The position numbers and the translations under genes were made by a program. The notes under the pieces were generated by a model that saw only the letters and a list, made by a program, of their open reading frames with translations, had not been told where the DNA came from and made no database searches. DNA of 64,000 bases from Fulvimarina manganoxydans. Its GTDB lineage: Bacteria; Pseudomonadota; Alphaproteobacteria; Rhizobiales; Rhizobiaceae. Every line of letters begins with the position of its first letter. Within the stretch, counting starts at the first letter, position 1. Where the stretch lies: contig NZ_FWXR01000010.1 of the NCBI RefSeq assembly GCF_900176465.1, positions 1 through 64,000 on the forward strand, written 5' to 3'. Shown here piece by piece: positions 24,715 to 34,397 of this stretch.

Positions 24715-26607
24715 TCAAAGCCGTCGCGGCATCCCGACTTCGAGCACCCTTGTCGGCGGAAGGGAGAATTTGTCGGCGCCGCGCCATGCGAGCCGCGCCA
24801 GGATGGTATAGAGGGCGAGGAGGAGACCGCGTGGGCTCGCTGAGATGCGCGGCGCGATCGGCCGTTCCAGATTGACGATATAGGTGACGTCGTCGGCATC
24901 GATGCCGAGCTTTGCGAAGGTCTCGCCGAGAAGCGCCGGCAAATTGACGGTCTGCATATAGCCGACCCTGAGATCGATGCGCGAAATGCCTTCGGACATC
25001 TGCGTGATCGAGAGGCGAGTCTCGGGTTTGACCCTCGGCGTCGAGGCCGTCCAGACGGTAACGAGCAGCGAAGTTCGGAATTTCAGGCCGGCGAGATCCA
25101 GAAGCTGGGCGCAGGCGCGCGGCGCATAGGAGCCGGGCCGCATCAGGAAGACCGCCGGCCGCTCGCAGGTCGGGCTCTTGGCCCCAAGGCGGCGCAGAAG
25201 CTCAGTGCTGTTCGCCGTCCCGCTCGATTGAAGCTCCGACATGCGTTCCTGCCCTGTGCGCCAGGCAATGGCGATCAGCATGACCAGAGCGGAGAGGCCG
25301 ATCGGCAAGGCGCCGCCGCTCAAGATCTTGTCGGCATTGGCGAGGACGAAGACGGCATCGAGCAGGAGCAGGCCCGTAGCGAGCGCGTAGAGGCGCAGAA
25401 CCCGGCTTCGCGCGCGCCTGGCATGCTTCAAACGGTAGGTGACATAGAGGATCGTGGTGGTGACCATCGCCCCGGCGACCGCGATTCCATAGGCATCGGC
25501 CAGCGCATCGGACGAGCCATAGAGCCAGACGACGGCGATGGTGGCGATGCCGACCATCAGATTGACAGCCGGTAGATAAAGCTCGTGCGGATTGTCCGGC
25601 GATTGATGGAGAATCCGGGTGGGCGGAAGAAGGCCGAGGCGCACCGCCTGACTGCCGAGGCTCGCAAGCCCCGTCAGCACCGCCTGGGAGGCGATGACCG
25701 TGGCGGCGGTCGCAAGGGCGACGACGACGGGCAGAAGCCAGCCGGGAAAAAGCGCATAGAACGAACCGTCGAGAGAACCGCCGGAGGCAAGGATCAGCGC
25801 GCCTTGACCGAAGTAGTTGATGAGCAGGGCCGGAAGAGCGACGAGAAGCCAGGCGCGGGCGATCGCTCGGCGCCCGAACTGGCCGAGATCGGCATAGAGG
25901 GCCTCGCCGCCTGTGACCGCCAGAAACACCGCGCCGAGAACGGCGCTGGCAACGAAGGGCCGCTCGAACATGAGCGTCAGCCCGTGATGGGGTAAAAGTG
26001 CTGCGAGAACGCCCGGATGATCGAGGATTGCGGGAAGGCCAGCCAAGGCGAGAAGCGCGAACCAGGCCAGCATCACCGGGCCGAAGACGGCGCCGATGCG
26101 GCCAACGCCAAAGCGCTGGGCGACGAACAGGGTAGCCAGGATCACCGTCGCGATCGGCACGGTCGCGCCTTTGAGCTCCGGATCGATGTCGGCGACGCCT
26201 TCGACCGCGCTCAGCACCGAGATGGCCGGCGTGATCACCGCATCGCCGAAGAGAAGAGCGGCGCCGGCCATGGCGACAAAAGCGAGCAGCCTCTTCGATC
26301 GCGTGCCACTGCGCCGGTGGAGCTCCAAGAGCGCGGCAAGCGCCAGAATGCCACCCTCGCCGCCATTGTCGACCCTGAGGATCAAAGCGACATATTTGAC
26401 GCTGACGACGAGGATGAGAGACCAGAAGACGAGGGAGAGCACCCCGAAAACGCTCGCAGCATCGCTGCCGCCCGCGGCCCCGAGCGCGACCCGGAAGGCA
26501 TAGAGAGGGCTCGTACCGATATCGCCGAACACGACGCCGAGGGCGGCGATGACGAGGGCGGGGCGAACCGAGAGCGAAGGGGACGGCGTTTTGGCGGCAG
26601 AAGACAT
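24715..26607 (-). CDS. kup: KUP-family potassium uptake protein
   Basis: The 630-residue inner-membrane K+/H+ symporter starts with ALVIAALGVVFGDIGTSPLYAFRVAL, the KUP hallmark with its conserved Gly-Asp and the GTSPLY motif (about residues 19-44). About 12 hydrophobic helices follow, including DNGGEGGILALAALL and GGEALYADLGQFGRRAI. A soluble C-terminal domain of about 180 residues starts after residue 450. Length and motifs are typical of bacterial Kup (about 620-640 aa). It converges on glgX. The 333-nt upstream region holds a copy of a two-hairpin repeat. Confidence 0.95.
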   Translation of the reverse strand: MSSAAKTPSPSLSVRPALVIAALGVVFGDIGTSPLYAFRVALGAAGGSDAASVFGVLSLVFWSLILVVSVKYVALILRVDNGGEGGILALAALLELHRRSGTRSKRLLAFVAMAGAALLFGDAVITPAISVLSAVEGVADIDPELKGATVPIATVILATLFVAQRFGVGRIGAVFGPVMLAWFALLALAGLPAILDHPGVLAALLPHHGLTLMFERPFVASAVLGAVFLAVTGGEALYADLGQFGRRAIARAWLLVALPALLINYFGQGALILASGGSLDGSFYALFPGWLLPVVVALATAATVIASQAVLTGLASLGSQAVRLGLLPPTRILHQSPDNPHELYLPAVNLMVGIATIAVVWLYGSSDALADAYGIAVAGAMVTTTILYVTYRLKHARRARSRVLRLYALATGLLLLDAVFVLANADKILSGGALPIGLSALVMLIAIAWRTGQERMSELQSSGTANSTELLRRLGAKSPTCERPAVFLMRPGSYAPRACAQLLDLAGLKFRTSLLVTVWTASTPRVKPETRLSITQMSEGISRIDLRVGYMQTVNLPALLGETFAKLGIDADDVTYIVNLERPIAPRISASPRGLLLALYTILARLAWRGADKFSLPPTRVLEVGMPRRL

Positions 26608-26842
26608 GGGCGTTCCGGGCGGCAGGCGCTACACCCACGTCGGCGATCGAATCGCCAAGCGGGATTGCGCCCGTCTTATACGAAATCCGTTTCGCAAGTT
26701 GGATACTCGACGCGACCGATACGTTTCGGGTCAGCAAAGGTGAATCTCTTCCATGCCCAAAGGGTGATGGATGCGGCTGCAGCCCGATCGCCGGATGAGG
26801 CTCAATAGCCCTTTCACATCGCGCTTTGGGACACGCGGCATA
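26608..26842. other. Intergenic region upstream of kup
   Basis: No gene is seen. This should hold the kup promoter. A short TACGAAATCCG run near 26680 repeats the opening of the two-hairpin element at 26843, so a decayed second copy of that element may be present. The following 98 nt are that element itself. Confidence 0.5.
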
Positions 26843-26940
26843 CGAAATCCGACTGATCGCTTCGCGATACGGATTTTTAAGCCGCTCACGCGCCGCGCGG
26901 GTTTTCGCATGTAGTCCGACTGAGTCGGTCGGACACCGTA
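26843..26940. repeat. Two-hairpin intergenic repeat, copy A
   Basis: This 98-nt unit is closely similar along its whole length to 34900-34998. It opens with GAAATCCGAC, shares the block ATCGCTTCGCGATACGG (itself an ATCGC/GCGAT hairpin), continues through a GCCGCTCA...CGCGGG core and ends in a CCGAC-TGA-GTCGG hairpin and CACCGTAT. AAATCCG and CGGATTT bracket the first half as an outer stem. It abuts the stop codon of the GGDEF-EAL gene at 26941. Part of its sequence resembles one arm of the RIME-like repeats, so the families may be related. Confidence 0.8.
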
Positions 26941-29379
26941 TCAGGCCGCCTCGCGCTGAGCGCTCCGGGTCAGTTTCAGATCAGTGCTCCAGCGCTGGCC
27001 GATCTCCGCCGTCATTTGGGCGAGTTCCGCGCCCGGGCGTGGCTTGGAGAAGAAATAGCCCTGCATCTCGCGGCAGCCCTCGTCATAGAGGATCTGCATC
27101 TGCTCGTGCGTCTCGATGCCCTCGGCCATGACATTCATCTTCAAAGCCCGCGAGAGGCTGATGACCGACCGCACGATGGCGATGTTCTCGGGGCGGCTGA
27201 GATCGCGCACGAAGGACTGATCGATCTTGATCTTGTCGAAGGGGAAACGCGACAGATAGCCAAGCGAGGAATAGCCTGTTCCGAAATCGTCCATGGAGAT
27301 GGTCAAGCCACGTTTGCGGAAGGCCTGGAGGATGGCGAGGATGTTGTCGCTTTCGTCGAGGAAGAGCGATTCGGTCACTTCGATCTGCAGACGCTTCGGC
27401 TCGATGCCGGACTGAGCGAGCGCGCTGTCGATATCGGACAGAAGTGTCGGGCTACGGAACTGAACCGGCGACAGGTTGACCGAGATCGTCATGCCGCTCG
27501 GCCATTCGGCGGCCTGACGGCAGGCGGTCTGAAGACACCATGTGCCGATCTGCTCGATGAGGCCGGTTTCTTCGGCCAGCGGCACGAAGACAGCGGGCGA
27601 AATCATACCTTTGACCGGGTGACGCCAGCGCAGAAGCGCCTCGAATCCCGATACGGTGTTGCGGCCGGCATCGACGAAGGGCTGATAGAAGAGCTCGAGC
27701 TGATCGTTTTCGAGCGCCACCTTCAGGTCCAGCTCCATCTCACGCCGATCGCGCAGGCGCTCGCGCATGGCGGGCTGGAACATGCGGAATCCCGAGCGCG
27801 GCGCCTCCTTGGCCTGGTAGAGTGCGAGGTCGCAATTCTGCAGCAGAATGTCCGCATTGGTCCCGGCTTCGATCTCGCTCGGACGCACATGGATGAGGCC
27901 AACGCTGAGCCCGGCATTGATCCGCCGCCCCTCGATGTCGAAAGGTTCGGCGAAGGCCGCGACAATGCTCTGGGCGAATTCCTCCGCGACTTCGGGCAGG
28001 CGGATGCCTGGCGCGACGACACCGAACTCGTCGCCGCCGAGCCGCGCGACCGTCGCTTTCGGGCCGACCTCACGCATCAGCCGCTCGCCGCTCTGGACCA
28101 GAAGCGCGTCGCCGATCGGATGTCCGAACGTGTCGTTGATCGACTTGAAATTGCGGATATCGAGAACGAGGAGAACGAAATCGTCCCGCCGCCGGGCGAG
28201 GAGCTCGTCCACATCCGCCGCGAAACTATGGCGATTGGGCAGATCGGTGAGCCCGTCATGGCCGGCGACATGTTCGAGCTTTTCGGCGATCTTCTGGCGT
28301 TCGGTGATATCCTCGAAAGTGATGAGGAGGCCGCGCCCGGTCATACCCCGGCGCTTGACCTCCATGATCTCCCCGCGCTCGGTCTCCATCAAAATGACCG
28401 AGGTCTCGTTACGTGGCAATGGGCTCGTCAAGCGCGGATCGCGCAGAAATACCCGCGCCGAGGTCCCGAGCGCATGCTCGCCAAAATAGTATTTGAACAC
28501 CTCGTTGCAGACGAGAAGCTTCTTGTCCCCGTCCAGCATGCAGAGCGCCTGGGTCATGTTGTTCAGGGCCGCGCTCAGCTGATCCTGCTGTTCAGCGAGC
28601 TGGCCGGACAGGGCCGTGGTGCGGTGAGACATGGTCTCTGCGAGCGATGCGCAACGCGACTGCATTTGGGCGATCGCCATCAGCATCGTGGCGATTTCCT
28701 TGGGCCCCCGCGGCACGATGGGGTCGCAATGCTGCGGCGTGGCGACGGTGCGTGCAACGCTGGTCACATATCTCAACGGGCCGGCGACTGCCCTTGCCAT
28801 GAAATAGGCAAAGGCAAGAAGCGCCAGAATGATCGATCCGAGCCCGATCAGGCTCAGCCACATGCTTCCCTTGATCTGGGTGTCGGCGCTGTTGCGATAG
28901 GTCTGGAGGTCGTTGCGCACGATCTGGCTGGCTTCCGACAAGGAACCCGACAATTCGCCGAGCTGCGTCAGCACCGCATGCTGGGACAGATTGCCTTCGC
29001 TTGCCGAGAGGCGGCTCAGCGGATAGCGCAACCCACTGATCACGAAGATCGCCTTTTCGGAAAGATCGCTGTCGAACACGTCCACCAGCTCGGACTTGAT
29101 GTCCTGGATGCCTTGCGTGAAAAGCGTCTTCTCCTGGTCGGACAGCACCGGGCGTTGTCCGCTCTCGCGCGAGGCGAAGGACATTTCGAGACGATCGCGA
29201 AGGCGTTCGACCCTCGATTGCGCAACCGTCAGCCGATCGAGCGGCACGACCGCATCGTCATGGATCCCCATGGCAAGGCTGAGCGCATGGGACTGGTTGT
29301 AGAGCGAGAACGTGCCGAAAGCTCCAGCGATGACGGCAAAGACGATCCCGCCGATGATGAGCCTTAAGGTAATCGACAT
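26941..29379 (-). CDS. Membrane-bound GGDEF-EAL cyclic-di-GMP signalling protein with PAS domain
   Basis: The 812-residue protein has a transmembrane helix at about 7-27, a periplasmic helical sensor region to about 170, a second helix at about 172-195, a HAMP-like linker, a PAS domain at about 265-360, a GGDEF domain (GGDEF at 448-452) and an EAL domain (EAL at 580-582). The EAL domain keeps the metal and catalytic set (EVTES, DDFGTGYSSL, DKIKIDQSFV), so phosphodiesterase activity is expected. The GGDEF motif is canonical, but the RxxD inhibitory site five residues before it is replaced (GPKA). It probably tunes motile or sessile behaviour to an envelope signal. It stands alone. Confidence 0.93.
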   Translation of the reverse strand: MSITLRLIIGGIVFAVIAGAFGTFSLYNQSHALSLAMGIHDDAVVPLDRLTVAQSRVERLRDRLEMSFASRESGQRPVLSDQEKTLFTQGIQDIKSELVDVFDSDLSEKAIFVISGLRYPLSRLSASEGNLSQHAVLTQLGELSGSLSEASQIVRNDLQTYRNSADTQIKGSMWLSLIGLGSIILALLAFAYFMARAVAGPLRYVTSVARTVATPQHCDPIVPRGPKEIATMLMAIAQMQSRCASLAETMSHRTTALSGQLAEQQDQLSAALNNMTQALCMLDGDKKLLVCNEVFKYYFGEHALGTSARVFLRDPRLTSPLPRNETSVILMETERGEIMEVKRRGMTGRGLLITFEDITERQKIAEKLEHVAGHDGLTDLPNRHSFAADVDELLARRRDDFVLLVLDIRNFKSINDTFGHPIGDALLVQSGERLMREVGPKATVARLGGDEFGVVAPGIRLPEVAEEFAQSIVAAFAEPFDIEGRRINAGLSVGLIHVRPSEIEAGTNADILLQNCDLALYQAKEAPRSGFRMFQPAMRERLRDRREMELDLKVALENDQLELFYQPFVDAGRNTVSGFEALLRWRHPVKGMISPAVFVPLAEETGLIEQIGTWCLQTACRQAAEWPSGMTISVNLSPVQFRSPTLLSDIDSALAQSGIEPKRLQIEVTESLFLDESDNILAILQAFRKRGLTISMDDFGTGYSSLGYLSRFPFDKIKIDQSFVRDLSRPENIAIVRSVISLSRALKMNVMAEGIETHEQMQILYDEGCREMQGYFFSKPRPGAELAQMTAEIGQRWSTDLKLTRSAQREAA

Positions 29380-29543
29380 TTCCGCTTCGCGCTTCCCGTG
29401 CTTGTCTCGCAGCCAGCTCGCTCGTTCGTGGGATCAAAATGCGATCCACATTCCACCTATAAAGCCGCAAAGTTACCACAGCGTTAGGCAGGCAAGCGCA
29501 TGGGAGGCGTTCGGCGCATGCCGGGCAAGCTCAGCGCCAGTTT

Positions 29544-29574
29544 GGGCGGGCGCAAGGCTCGGTTGCGCCCGCCC
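29544..29574 (-). terminator. Hairpin downstream of the DUF1127 gene
   Basis: GGGCGGGCGCAA and TTGCGCCCGCCC form a 12-bp perfect stem with a 7-nt loop, about 14 nt past the stop codon of the small minus-strand gene. No T tract follows on that strand, so termination efficiency is uncertain. The remaining sequence up to 29379 should contain the promoter of the GGDEF-EAL gene. Confidence 0.6.
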
Positions 29575-29587
29575 GCCGTCCTTCCGG

Positions 29588-29857
29588 TCAGGCTCGGCGT
29601 TCCGCCGTGATCTCCTTGAGCGCGGCCATCGCATCGACACCGATCGGCAGATTGGCGAGCCTGACGACGTCTTCACGCCTGACACCGACCACGTCCCAAA
29701 GTATATCGTCATCGAGCTTCAAGAGCGAGTTGAAGGCGTCGCGCTGCAGGCGCTGACGGCGACGCTCGGTACTCCAGCTTCTCAGATAAGAAACGAGGGC
29801 AGAGGAGTGAGCGAGGCTCTCGTCGCCATAGCGCGGCTTGGTGAGCAGTCCGAACAT
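29588..29857 (-). CDS. DUF1127 domain-containing small protein
   Basis: The 89-residue basic protein carries the DUF1127 core in its middle: RRRQRLQRDAFNSLLKLDDDILWDVVGVRREDVVR (about residues 33-67), matching the usual pattern of an Arg-rich helix, an L-D-D turn and an I/V-G-R-x-D ending. DUF1127 proteins are common in alphaproteobacteria. From the literature I recall, some bind RNA and affect phosphate, nitrogen or envelope homeostasis, but this member is uncharacterised. It is divergent from a LysR gene with about 119 nt between start codons, a pairing common in Rhizobiales and suggesting regulation by that protein. Confidence 0.82.
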   Translation of the reverse strand: MFGLLTKPRYGDESLAHSSALVSYLRSWSTERRRQRLQRDAFNSLLKLDDDILWDVVGVRREDVVRLANLPIGVDAMAALKEITAERRA

Positions 29858-29891
29858 ATCGAGTTCCTCTCATTGATGATGACACCATCAT

Positions 29892-29950
29892 GAGAATTTC
29901 GAATTGATGAGACAAACGAGATGTTCTAATATTGTCTTTGAGAATTTCTC
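29892..29950. promoter_or_regulatory. Repeated GAGAATTTC sites between DUF1127 and LysR genes
   Basis: GAGAATTTC occurs at 29892 and again at 29940, where it extends to GAGAATTTCTC, a short palindrome (GAGAA-T-TTCTC). The copies are 48 nt apart in the AT-rich region between the divergent genes. LysR regulators typically bind paired sites in such regions, so these are candidate operator sites for autoregulation and control of the DUF1127 gene. This is inference from sequence only. Confidence 0.5.
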
Positions 29951-29976
29951 ATACATGCCTCTTCAAAGGGATATCC

Positions 29977-30888
29977 ATGTCCGCCATCGCCCCGATCCGC
30001 CCGCTGCTCGACCTGGATCTCGCCCGCACCTTCGTCGCCATCTGCGAGACCGGAAATTTCTCGCGCGCCGCCGAGCGCGTTCATCGCAGCGCCTCGGCGA
30101 TCAGTCTTCAGGTAAAAAAGCTCGAGGAGATGCTCGGGCGAGAGCTCTTCGAGCGCGAGACCCGCAAGATCACCATCACGCGCGATGGCGAATTGCTGCT
30201 CGGCTATGCGCGCCGGCTGCTGCGCCTCAATGACGAGGCGATGGCCCATTTCCTCGTTCCCGATCTCGCAGGCAGCGTCCGGCTCGGAATTCCGAATGAC
30301 AACGGTATCGTAGCGATGCCGGATATTCTGCGCCGCTTCGCCGACAGCCATGCTCATGTGGATGTCGACGTTTATCTGACGACGACCAGCGTCCTGCGCG
30401 AAAGAGTGCGCCGGGGCGAGCTCGATCTCGCCATCTTCAGCTACGACCCCAAGGAAGACAATGGCGAGACGCCCGCCGACATCATCCATAGAGAGCCCCT
30501 CGTCTGGGTGGGGGCGCGTCATGGCTCGGCGGTGGAGAAGCGCCCCCTGCCGGTCGCGCTCGCTGAACCCGGCTGTTATTGGCGAGCCGACGCGATCGAA
30601 GCCTTGGAGGGGGCCGAACTCGCCTATCGCATCGCCTATACGAGCGAATTCTGCCAAGGGCAGATCGCGGCGGTCTCGGCCGATCTCGCCATCGCCCCGC
30701 TTCCGGCCTCCGTCGTCTCGGACAAGCTCGTCCGGCTCGGGCCGGACCATGGCCTTCCCGAGCTTCCAGACTATCAGATGACGCTGGCTCTGCGGGACGG
30801 AGCGAGCCCGGCCACCAAGGCTCTCGGCGAGCATGTGGTTGCAAGTTTCCGTGCGATCTCCCAGCGGGGAATGCGGATTTTCGCTTGA
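29977..30888 (+). CDS. LysR-family transcriptional regulator
   Basis: The 303-residue regulator has an N-terminal winged HTH (LARTFVAICETGNFSRAAERVHRSASAISLQVKKLEEMLG, about residues 13-51) and a LysR substrate-binding domain beginning GSVRLGIPNDNGIVAMPDIL near residue 93. AAAGGG lies upstream of the chosen ATG; a frame 15 codons longer lacks family similarity. It shares a promoter region with the divergent DUF1127 gene. In rhizobia such LysR genes often sit beside DUF1127 genes, but the effector cannot be inferred. Confidence 0.92.
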   Translation: MSAIAPIRPLLDLDLARTFVAICETGNFSRAAERVHRSASAISLQVKKLEEMLGRELFERETRKITITRDGELLLGYARRLLRLNDEAMAHFLVPDLAGSVRLGIPNDNGIVAMPDILRRFADSHAHVDVDVYLTTTSVLRERVRRGELDLAIFSYDPKEDNGETPADIIHREPLVWVGARHGSAVEKRPLPVALAEPGCYWRADAIEALEGAELAYRIAYTSEFCQGQIAAVSADLAIAPLPASVVSDKLVRLGPDHGLPELPDYQMTLALRDGASPATKALGEHVVASFRAISQRGMRIFA

Positions 30889-31031
30889 TGAGCCTGCCCG
30901 TTGGGCATGGCGACCGATGCATGAATCACGCGGTCGCTTCGCCAATTGCCCAAAAGGCTTTGGATCACGTCGCCACGCGGCCTGTTTGCGATAGGCAGAC
31001 GGCCCGGCGATCTTTATAGCTGCGGCCCGAC

Positions 31032-32867
31032 ATGGCCGACAATGATCCCAAACGCCTTCTGGCGGCGAAGCCGAAGCTCTCCCTCAAACGCCCGGAATCC
31101 CGCGGCGTCATGCTCGGGCTCTTGAGGCGCATCCTTCAGGAGAACGGCCGCCTCTTCGTCCGCGAATATGCGGTGGCCGTCGTCTGTCTCGTCCTCGTCG
31201 CCGGCACGACTGCCTTTATGGCCTGGATCATGCGCGACGTGATCGACGAAATCTTCGTTCAGGGCAATCGCGCCGCCATCGTCTCGCTGCCGATCGTCAT
31301 CTTTCTCGCCTTCGCCATTCGCGGCGCGGCGAGCTACGGCCAGGGCGTGCTTCTGGCGCGAATCGGCAACAATATCGTCGCCCGCTACCAGCGCCGCCTC
31401 TTCACCCATCTGACCGAACTCTCCGTCGACTTCTTTTCCGAGAACCGGTCGGCGCATCTGGCCGCGCGCATCAATCAGAACGTCTCCGGCATCCGCGACA
31501 CGCTCAATCTGACCGTCACCTCGCTGGCGCGCGACCTGCTCAGCCTGATCTTCCTGGTCGGGGTGATGATCTGGCAGGACCCGCTTCTGTCGTCGATCGC
31601 GCTTCTGGCGGGCCCGCCCATCGCGATCATGATCGGCAAGCTCGCCCGCAAGCTGCGCGTGGCGACCCGCGAGATGATCGACGTCAATGCCCGTGTGCTC
31701 GCCTCCATGCAGGAGGCGGCGCAAGGCATAACCGTGGTGAAGGCCTTCACCATGGAAGCGCCCCTGCGCGAGCGGATCGAGACGCTGATCCAGACGGCGG
31801 AGACACGCTCCAACCGCATCGCCTCGATCACCGAGCGCACGACGCCGGTCACCGAGATGGTCGCCGGCCTCGCGATTGCCGGCGTCATCGCCTATTCGGG
31901 TTACCGGGCGATCGTCTATGGCTATTCGCCGGGCGCCATGTTCGCCTTCATCACTGCCCTCCTGCTCGCCTATGATCCCGCGCGGCGCCTTGCGCGCCTG
32001 CAGGTCCAGCTCGAACGGGCGATGGTCAATGCGGCGATGATCTACGAGATTCTCGATCTGGAACCCCGCCAGCCCGATCCGTCCAATGCGCCGTCCCTCG
32101 CCATCGACAAGGGCGAGATCGCCTTTCGGGACGTGAACTTCGGCTATCATGCTGGCGAGCAGGTTCTTCGGGAGATTTCCTTTATCGCCCCCGCCGGCAA
32201 GACCACCGCTTTGATCGGCGCGTCCGGCGGCGGCAAGTCGACCATCGTCTCCCTCGTCCAGCGCTTCTACGATGTGGAGAGCGGGGCGATCCTGATCGAT
32301 GGTCAGGACATCCGCCAGGTGACGAAACGCTCCTTGCGCTCCAAGATCGCCTATGTTCCCCAGGCACCCTACCTCTTCGAAGGCACGATCCGCGACAATA
32401 TCCGCCTCGGCCGGCCGGATGCGACCGATGCCGAGATCGAGGAAGCGGCGCGCCAGGCTCAGGCCGAGGAGTTCATCGTCAATCAGCCCCAGGGCTACGA
32501 CACGCCGCTCGGCGAGAACGGCGTCACCTTGTCGGGCGGTCAGCGTCAGCGGCTGTCGATCGCCCGCGCTCTGGTACGCAACGCGCCGATCCTGCTTCTC
32601 GACGAGGCGACGAGCGCGCTCGATACGCGCTCGGAGACCTTGGTGCAGGAAGCCTTGGAACTCGCGATGAAGGATCGAACGACGATCGTCGTGGCCCATC
32701 GCCTCTCGACCATCGTCAATGCCGACCAGATCCTCGTCGTCGATGGCGGGCGCATCGTCGAAGGCGGCACCCATGCCGAGCTTGTCGACAAGCCCGGCGG
32801 CCTCTATGCCCGCTTCTACGCTCTGCAGACGCGCACCCAGGGCGACGACATCGTGGCACTCGCCTAA
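31032..32867 (+). CDS. MsbA-like ABC transporter, fused permease and ATPase
   Basis: The 611-residue half-transporter has a six-helix type IV exporter domain (about residues 50-340) and an ATPase domain with Walker [10 protein letters not shown] (about 397-405), the signature [16 protein letters not shown] (about 501-516) and Walker [13 protein letters not shown]. This architecture fits homodimeric exporters of lipids, lipid A precursors or hydrophobic compounds (MsbA/LmrA group). The cargo is not determined by sequence. It precedes dapB by 46 nt, so read-through is possible, though no functional link with lysine synthesis is evident. Confidence 0.9.
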   Translation: MADNDPKRLLAAKPKLSLKRPESRGVMLGLLRRILQENGRLFVREYAVAVVCLVLVAGTTAFMAWIMRDVIDEIFVQGNRAAIVSLPIVIFLAFAIRGAASYGQGVLLARIGNNIVARYQRRLFTHLTELSVDFFSENRSAHLAARINQNVSGIRDTLNLTVTSLARDLLSLIFLVGVMIWQDPLLSSIALLAGPPIAIMIGKLARKLRVATREMIDVNARVLASMQEAAQGITVVKAFTMEAPLRERIETLIQTAETRSNRIASITERTTPVTEMVAGLAIAGVIAYSGYRAIVYGYSPGAMFAFITALLLAYDPARRLARLQVQLERAMVNAAMIYEILDLEPRQPDPSNAPSLAIDKGEIAFRDVNFGYHAGEQVLREISFIAPAGKTTALIGASGGGKSTIVSLVQRFYDVESGAILIDGQDIRQVTKRSLRSKIAYVPQAPYLFEGTIRDNIRLGRPDATDAEIEEAARQAQAEEFIVNQPQGYDTPLGENGVTLSGGQRQRLSIARALVRNAPILLLDEATSALDTRSETLVQEALELAMKDRTTIVVAHRLSTIVNADQILVVDGGRIVEGGTHAELVDKPGGLYARFYALQTRTQGDDIVALA

Positions 32868-32913
32868 GGCTTGCGGTCTTCAGGCGGGTAGCGGGAGCAG
32901 AAAGAGACAACGC

Positions 32914-33729
32914 ATGGCCGAGACCAGGATCGCCGTCGCAGGAGCCGCCGGCCGCATGGGCCGCACGATCATCCGGATCATTGCCGAGACGCCGGGCGCG
33001 GTGCTTATCGCCGCGATCGAGCCCGAAGGCTCCGACCATGTGGGCAGCGACGCCGGAGAGCTTGCCGGCCTCGGCGCAAATGGCATCGTCGTCACCGCCG
33101 ACCGGAAAGCGGCCCTGAGCGAGGCCGAGGTCGTCATCGACTTCACCGCCCCCGGTGCCAGCGCCGATCTCGCCGAAATCGCGGCAGAGAGGGGAACCGC
33201 CCATGTGATCGGCACGACGGGCTTTGCAGCCGATGACGAGGCCCGCATCGCCAAGGCTGCGGAAAAGGCCGCAATCGTCAAATCCGGCAATATGAGCCTT
33301 GGCGTCAATCTTCTCGCCGGCCTCGTCGAACAGGCGGCAAGGGCGCTCGGGCCCGATCTCTTCGACATCGAAATCCTCGAAATGCATCACAAGCACAAGG
33401 TCGACGCGCCGTCCGGCACCGCGCTCCTACTCGGCGAGGCGGCCGCCAAGGGGCGCGGCATCGATCTGACCGACCACAGCGTGCGCGTGCGCGACGGGCA
33501 GACCGGTCCGCGCGAAGAAGGGACCATCGGCTTTGCCACCTTGCGCGGCGGCTCGGTCGTCGGCGAGCATTCGGTGATCCTGGCCGGAGAAGGCGAGCGG
33601 ATCGAACTCTCCCATCAGGCCGGGGACCGTGCCATCTTCGCGCGCGGCGCCCTGCGCGCCGCACTCTGGGCCGCTTTGCGCGCTCCAGGCCTTTATTCGA
33701 TGCGCGATGTCCTCGGCCTCGATCGCTGA
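32914..33729 (+). CDS. dapB: 4-hydroxy-tetrahydrodipicolinate reductase
   Basis: DapB reduces hydroxytetrahydrodipicolinate with NAD(P)H in the diaminopimelate/lysine pathway. The 271-residue protein begins with the nucleotide-binding [16 protein letters not shown], has VIDFTAP and GTTGF, the family signature [19 protein letters not shown] (about residues 152-170, with the catalytic His pair and Lys), and [26 protein letters not shown]. Length and motifs are fully typical. The gene starts a tight run with gpmA (37 nt) and a GNAT gene (10 nt). Confidence 0.97.
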   Translation: MAETRIAVAGAAGRMGRTIIRIIAETPGAVLIAAIEPEGSDHVGSDAGELAGLGANGIVVTADRKAALSEAEVVIDFTAPGASADLAEIAAERGTAHVIGTTGFAADDEARIAKAAEKAAIVKSGNMSLGVNLLAGLVEQAARALGPDLFDIEILEMHHKHKVDAPSGTALLLGEAAAKGRGIDLTDHSVRVRDGQTGPREEGTIGFATLRGGSVVGEHSVILAGEGERIELSHQAGDRAIFARGALRAALWAALRAPGLYSMRDVLGLDR

Positions 33730-33766
33730 CGCCATTCCGCCTTACACAAAAAGGACCATTCAGATC

Positions 33767-34387
33767 ATGTCGGGCACCCTCGTTCTCCTTCGTCACGGCC
33801 AGAGCGACTGGAACCTCAAGAACCTCTTCACCGGGTGGAAAGACCCGGATCTGACCGAGAAGGGTGTCGAGGAGGCCAAGGGCGCCGGCCAGAGGCTGAA
33901 GGCCGCCGGCTATCGTTTCGACCTCGCCTTCACCTCGGAGCTGTCCCGCGCCCAGCGCACGTTGACGCTCGCTCTCGGGGAGCTCGGCCAGAGCGGCCTT
34001 GAGACGATCCGCAACATCGCGCTGAACGAGCGCGACTATGGCGACCTATCCGGCCTCAACAAGGACGATGCGCGCGAGAAATGGGGCGAGGAACAAGTCC
34101 ATATCTGGCGCCGCTCTTATGACACGCCGCCTCCGGGAGGCGAGAGCCTCAAAGACACCGGCGCGCGGGTCTGGCCATACTACATCCATACGATCCAGCC
34201 GCGCGTCCTTCGCGGCGAGACCATCCTCGTCGCCGCCCATGGCAACTCGCTGCGTGCCCTCGTCATGGCCCTCGAAGGCATGAGCGGCGAGGAGATCGTC
34301 GGCGAAGAGATCGCGACGGGCGTTCCGATCGTCTATCGGCTCAACGCCGATTCGACGGTCGCCGAGAAGACCGTCCTCTCAGCTTGA
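33767..34387 (+). CDS. gpmA: 2,3-bisphosphoglycerate-dependent phosphoglycerate mutase
   Basis: GpmA interconverts 3- and 2-phosphoglycerate in glycolysis. The 206-residue protein has the phosphohistidine motif [25 protein letters not shown] (about residues 5-29), [14 protein letters not shown] with the catalytic Glu, and the second His in [15 protein letters not shown]. The length near 206 is the short alphaproteobacterial form. AAAAGGA precedes the ATG, and a longer frame running back through dapB is a shadow. It lies downstream of dapB in the same direction. Confidence 0.95.
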   Translation: MSGTLVLLRHGQSDWNLKNLFTGWKDPDLTEKGVEEAKGAGQRLKAAGYRFDLAFTSELSRAQRTLTLALGELGQSGLETIRNIALNERDYGDLSGLNKDDAREKWGEEQVHIWRRSYDTPPPGGESLKDTGARVWPYYIHTIQPRVLRGETILVAAHGNSLRALVMALEGMSGEEIVGEEIATGVPIVYRLNADSTVAEKTVLSA

Positions 34388-34397
34388 GAAAGCAGCC

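Noticed and set aside
27016-29367. 783-codon plus-strand open frame
   Set aside because: Antisense shadow of the GGDEF-EAL gene; composition is unlike a real protein and no domain is visible.
31014-32774. 586-codon minus-strand open frame
   Set aside because: Antisense shadow of the MsbA-like ABC exporter.
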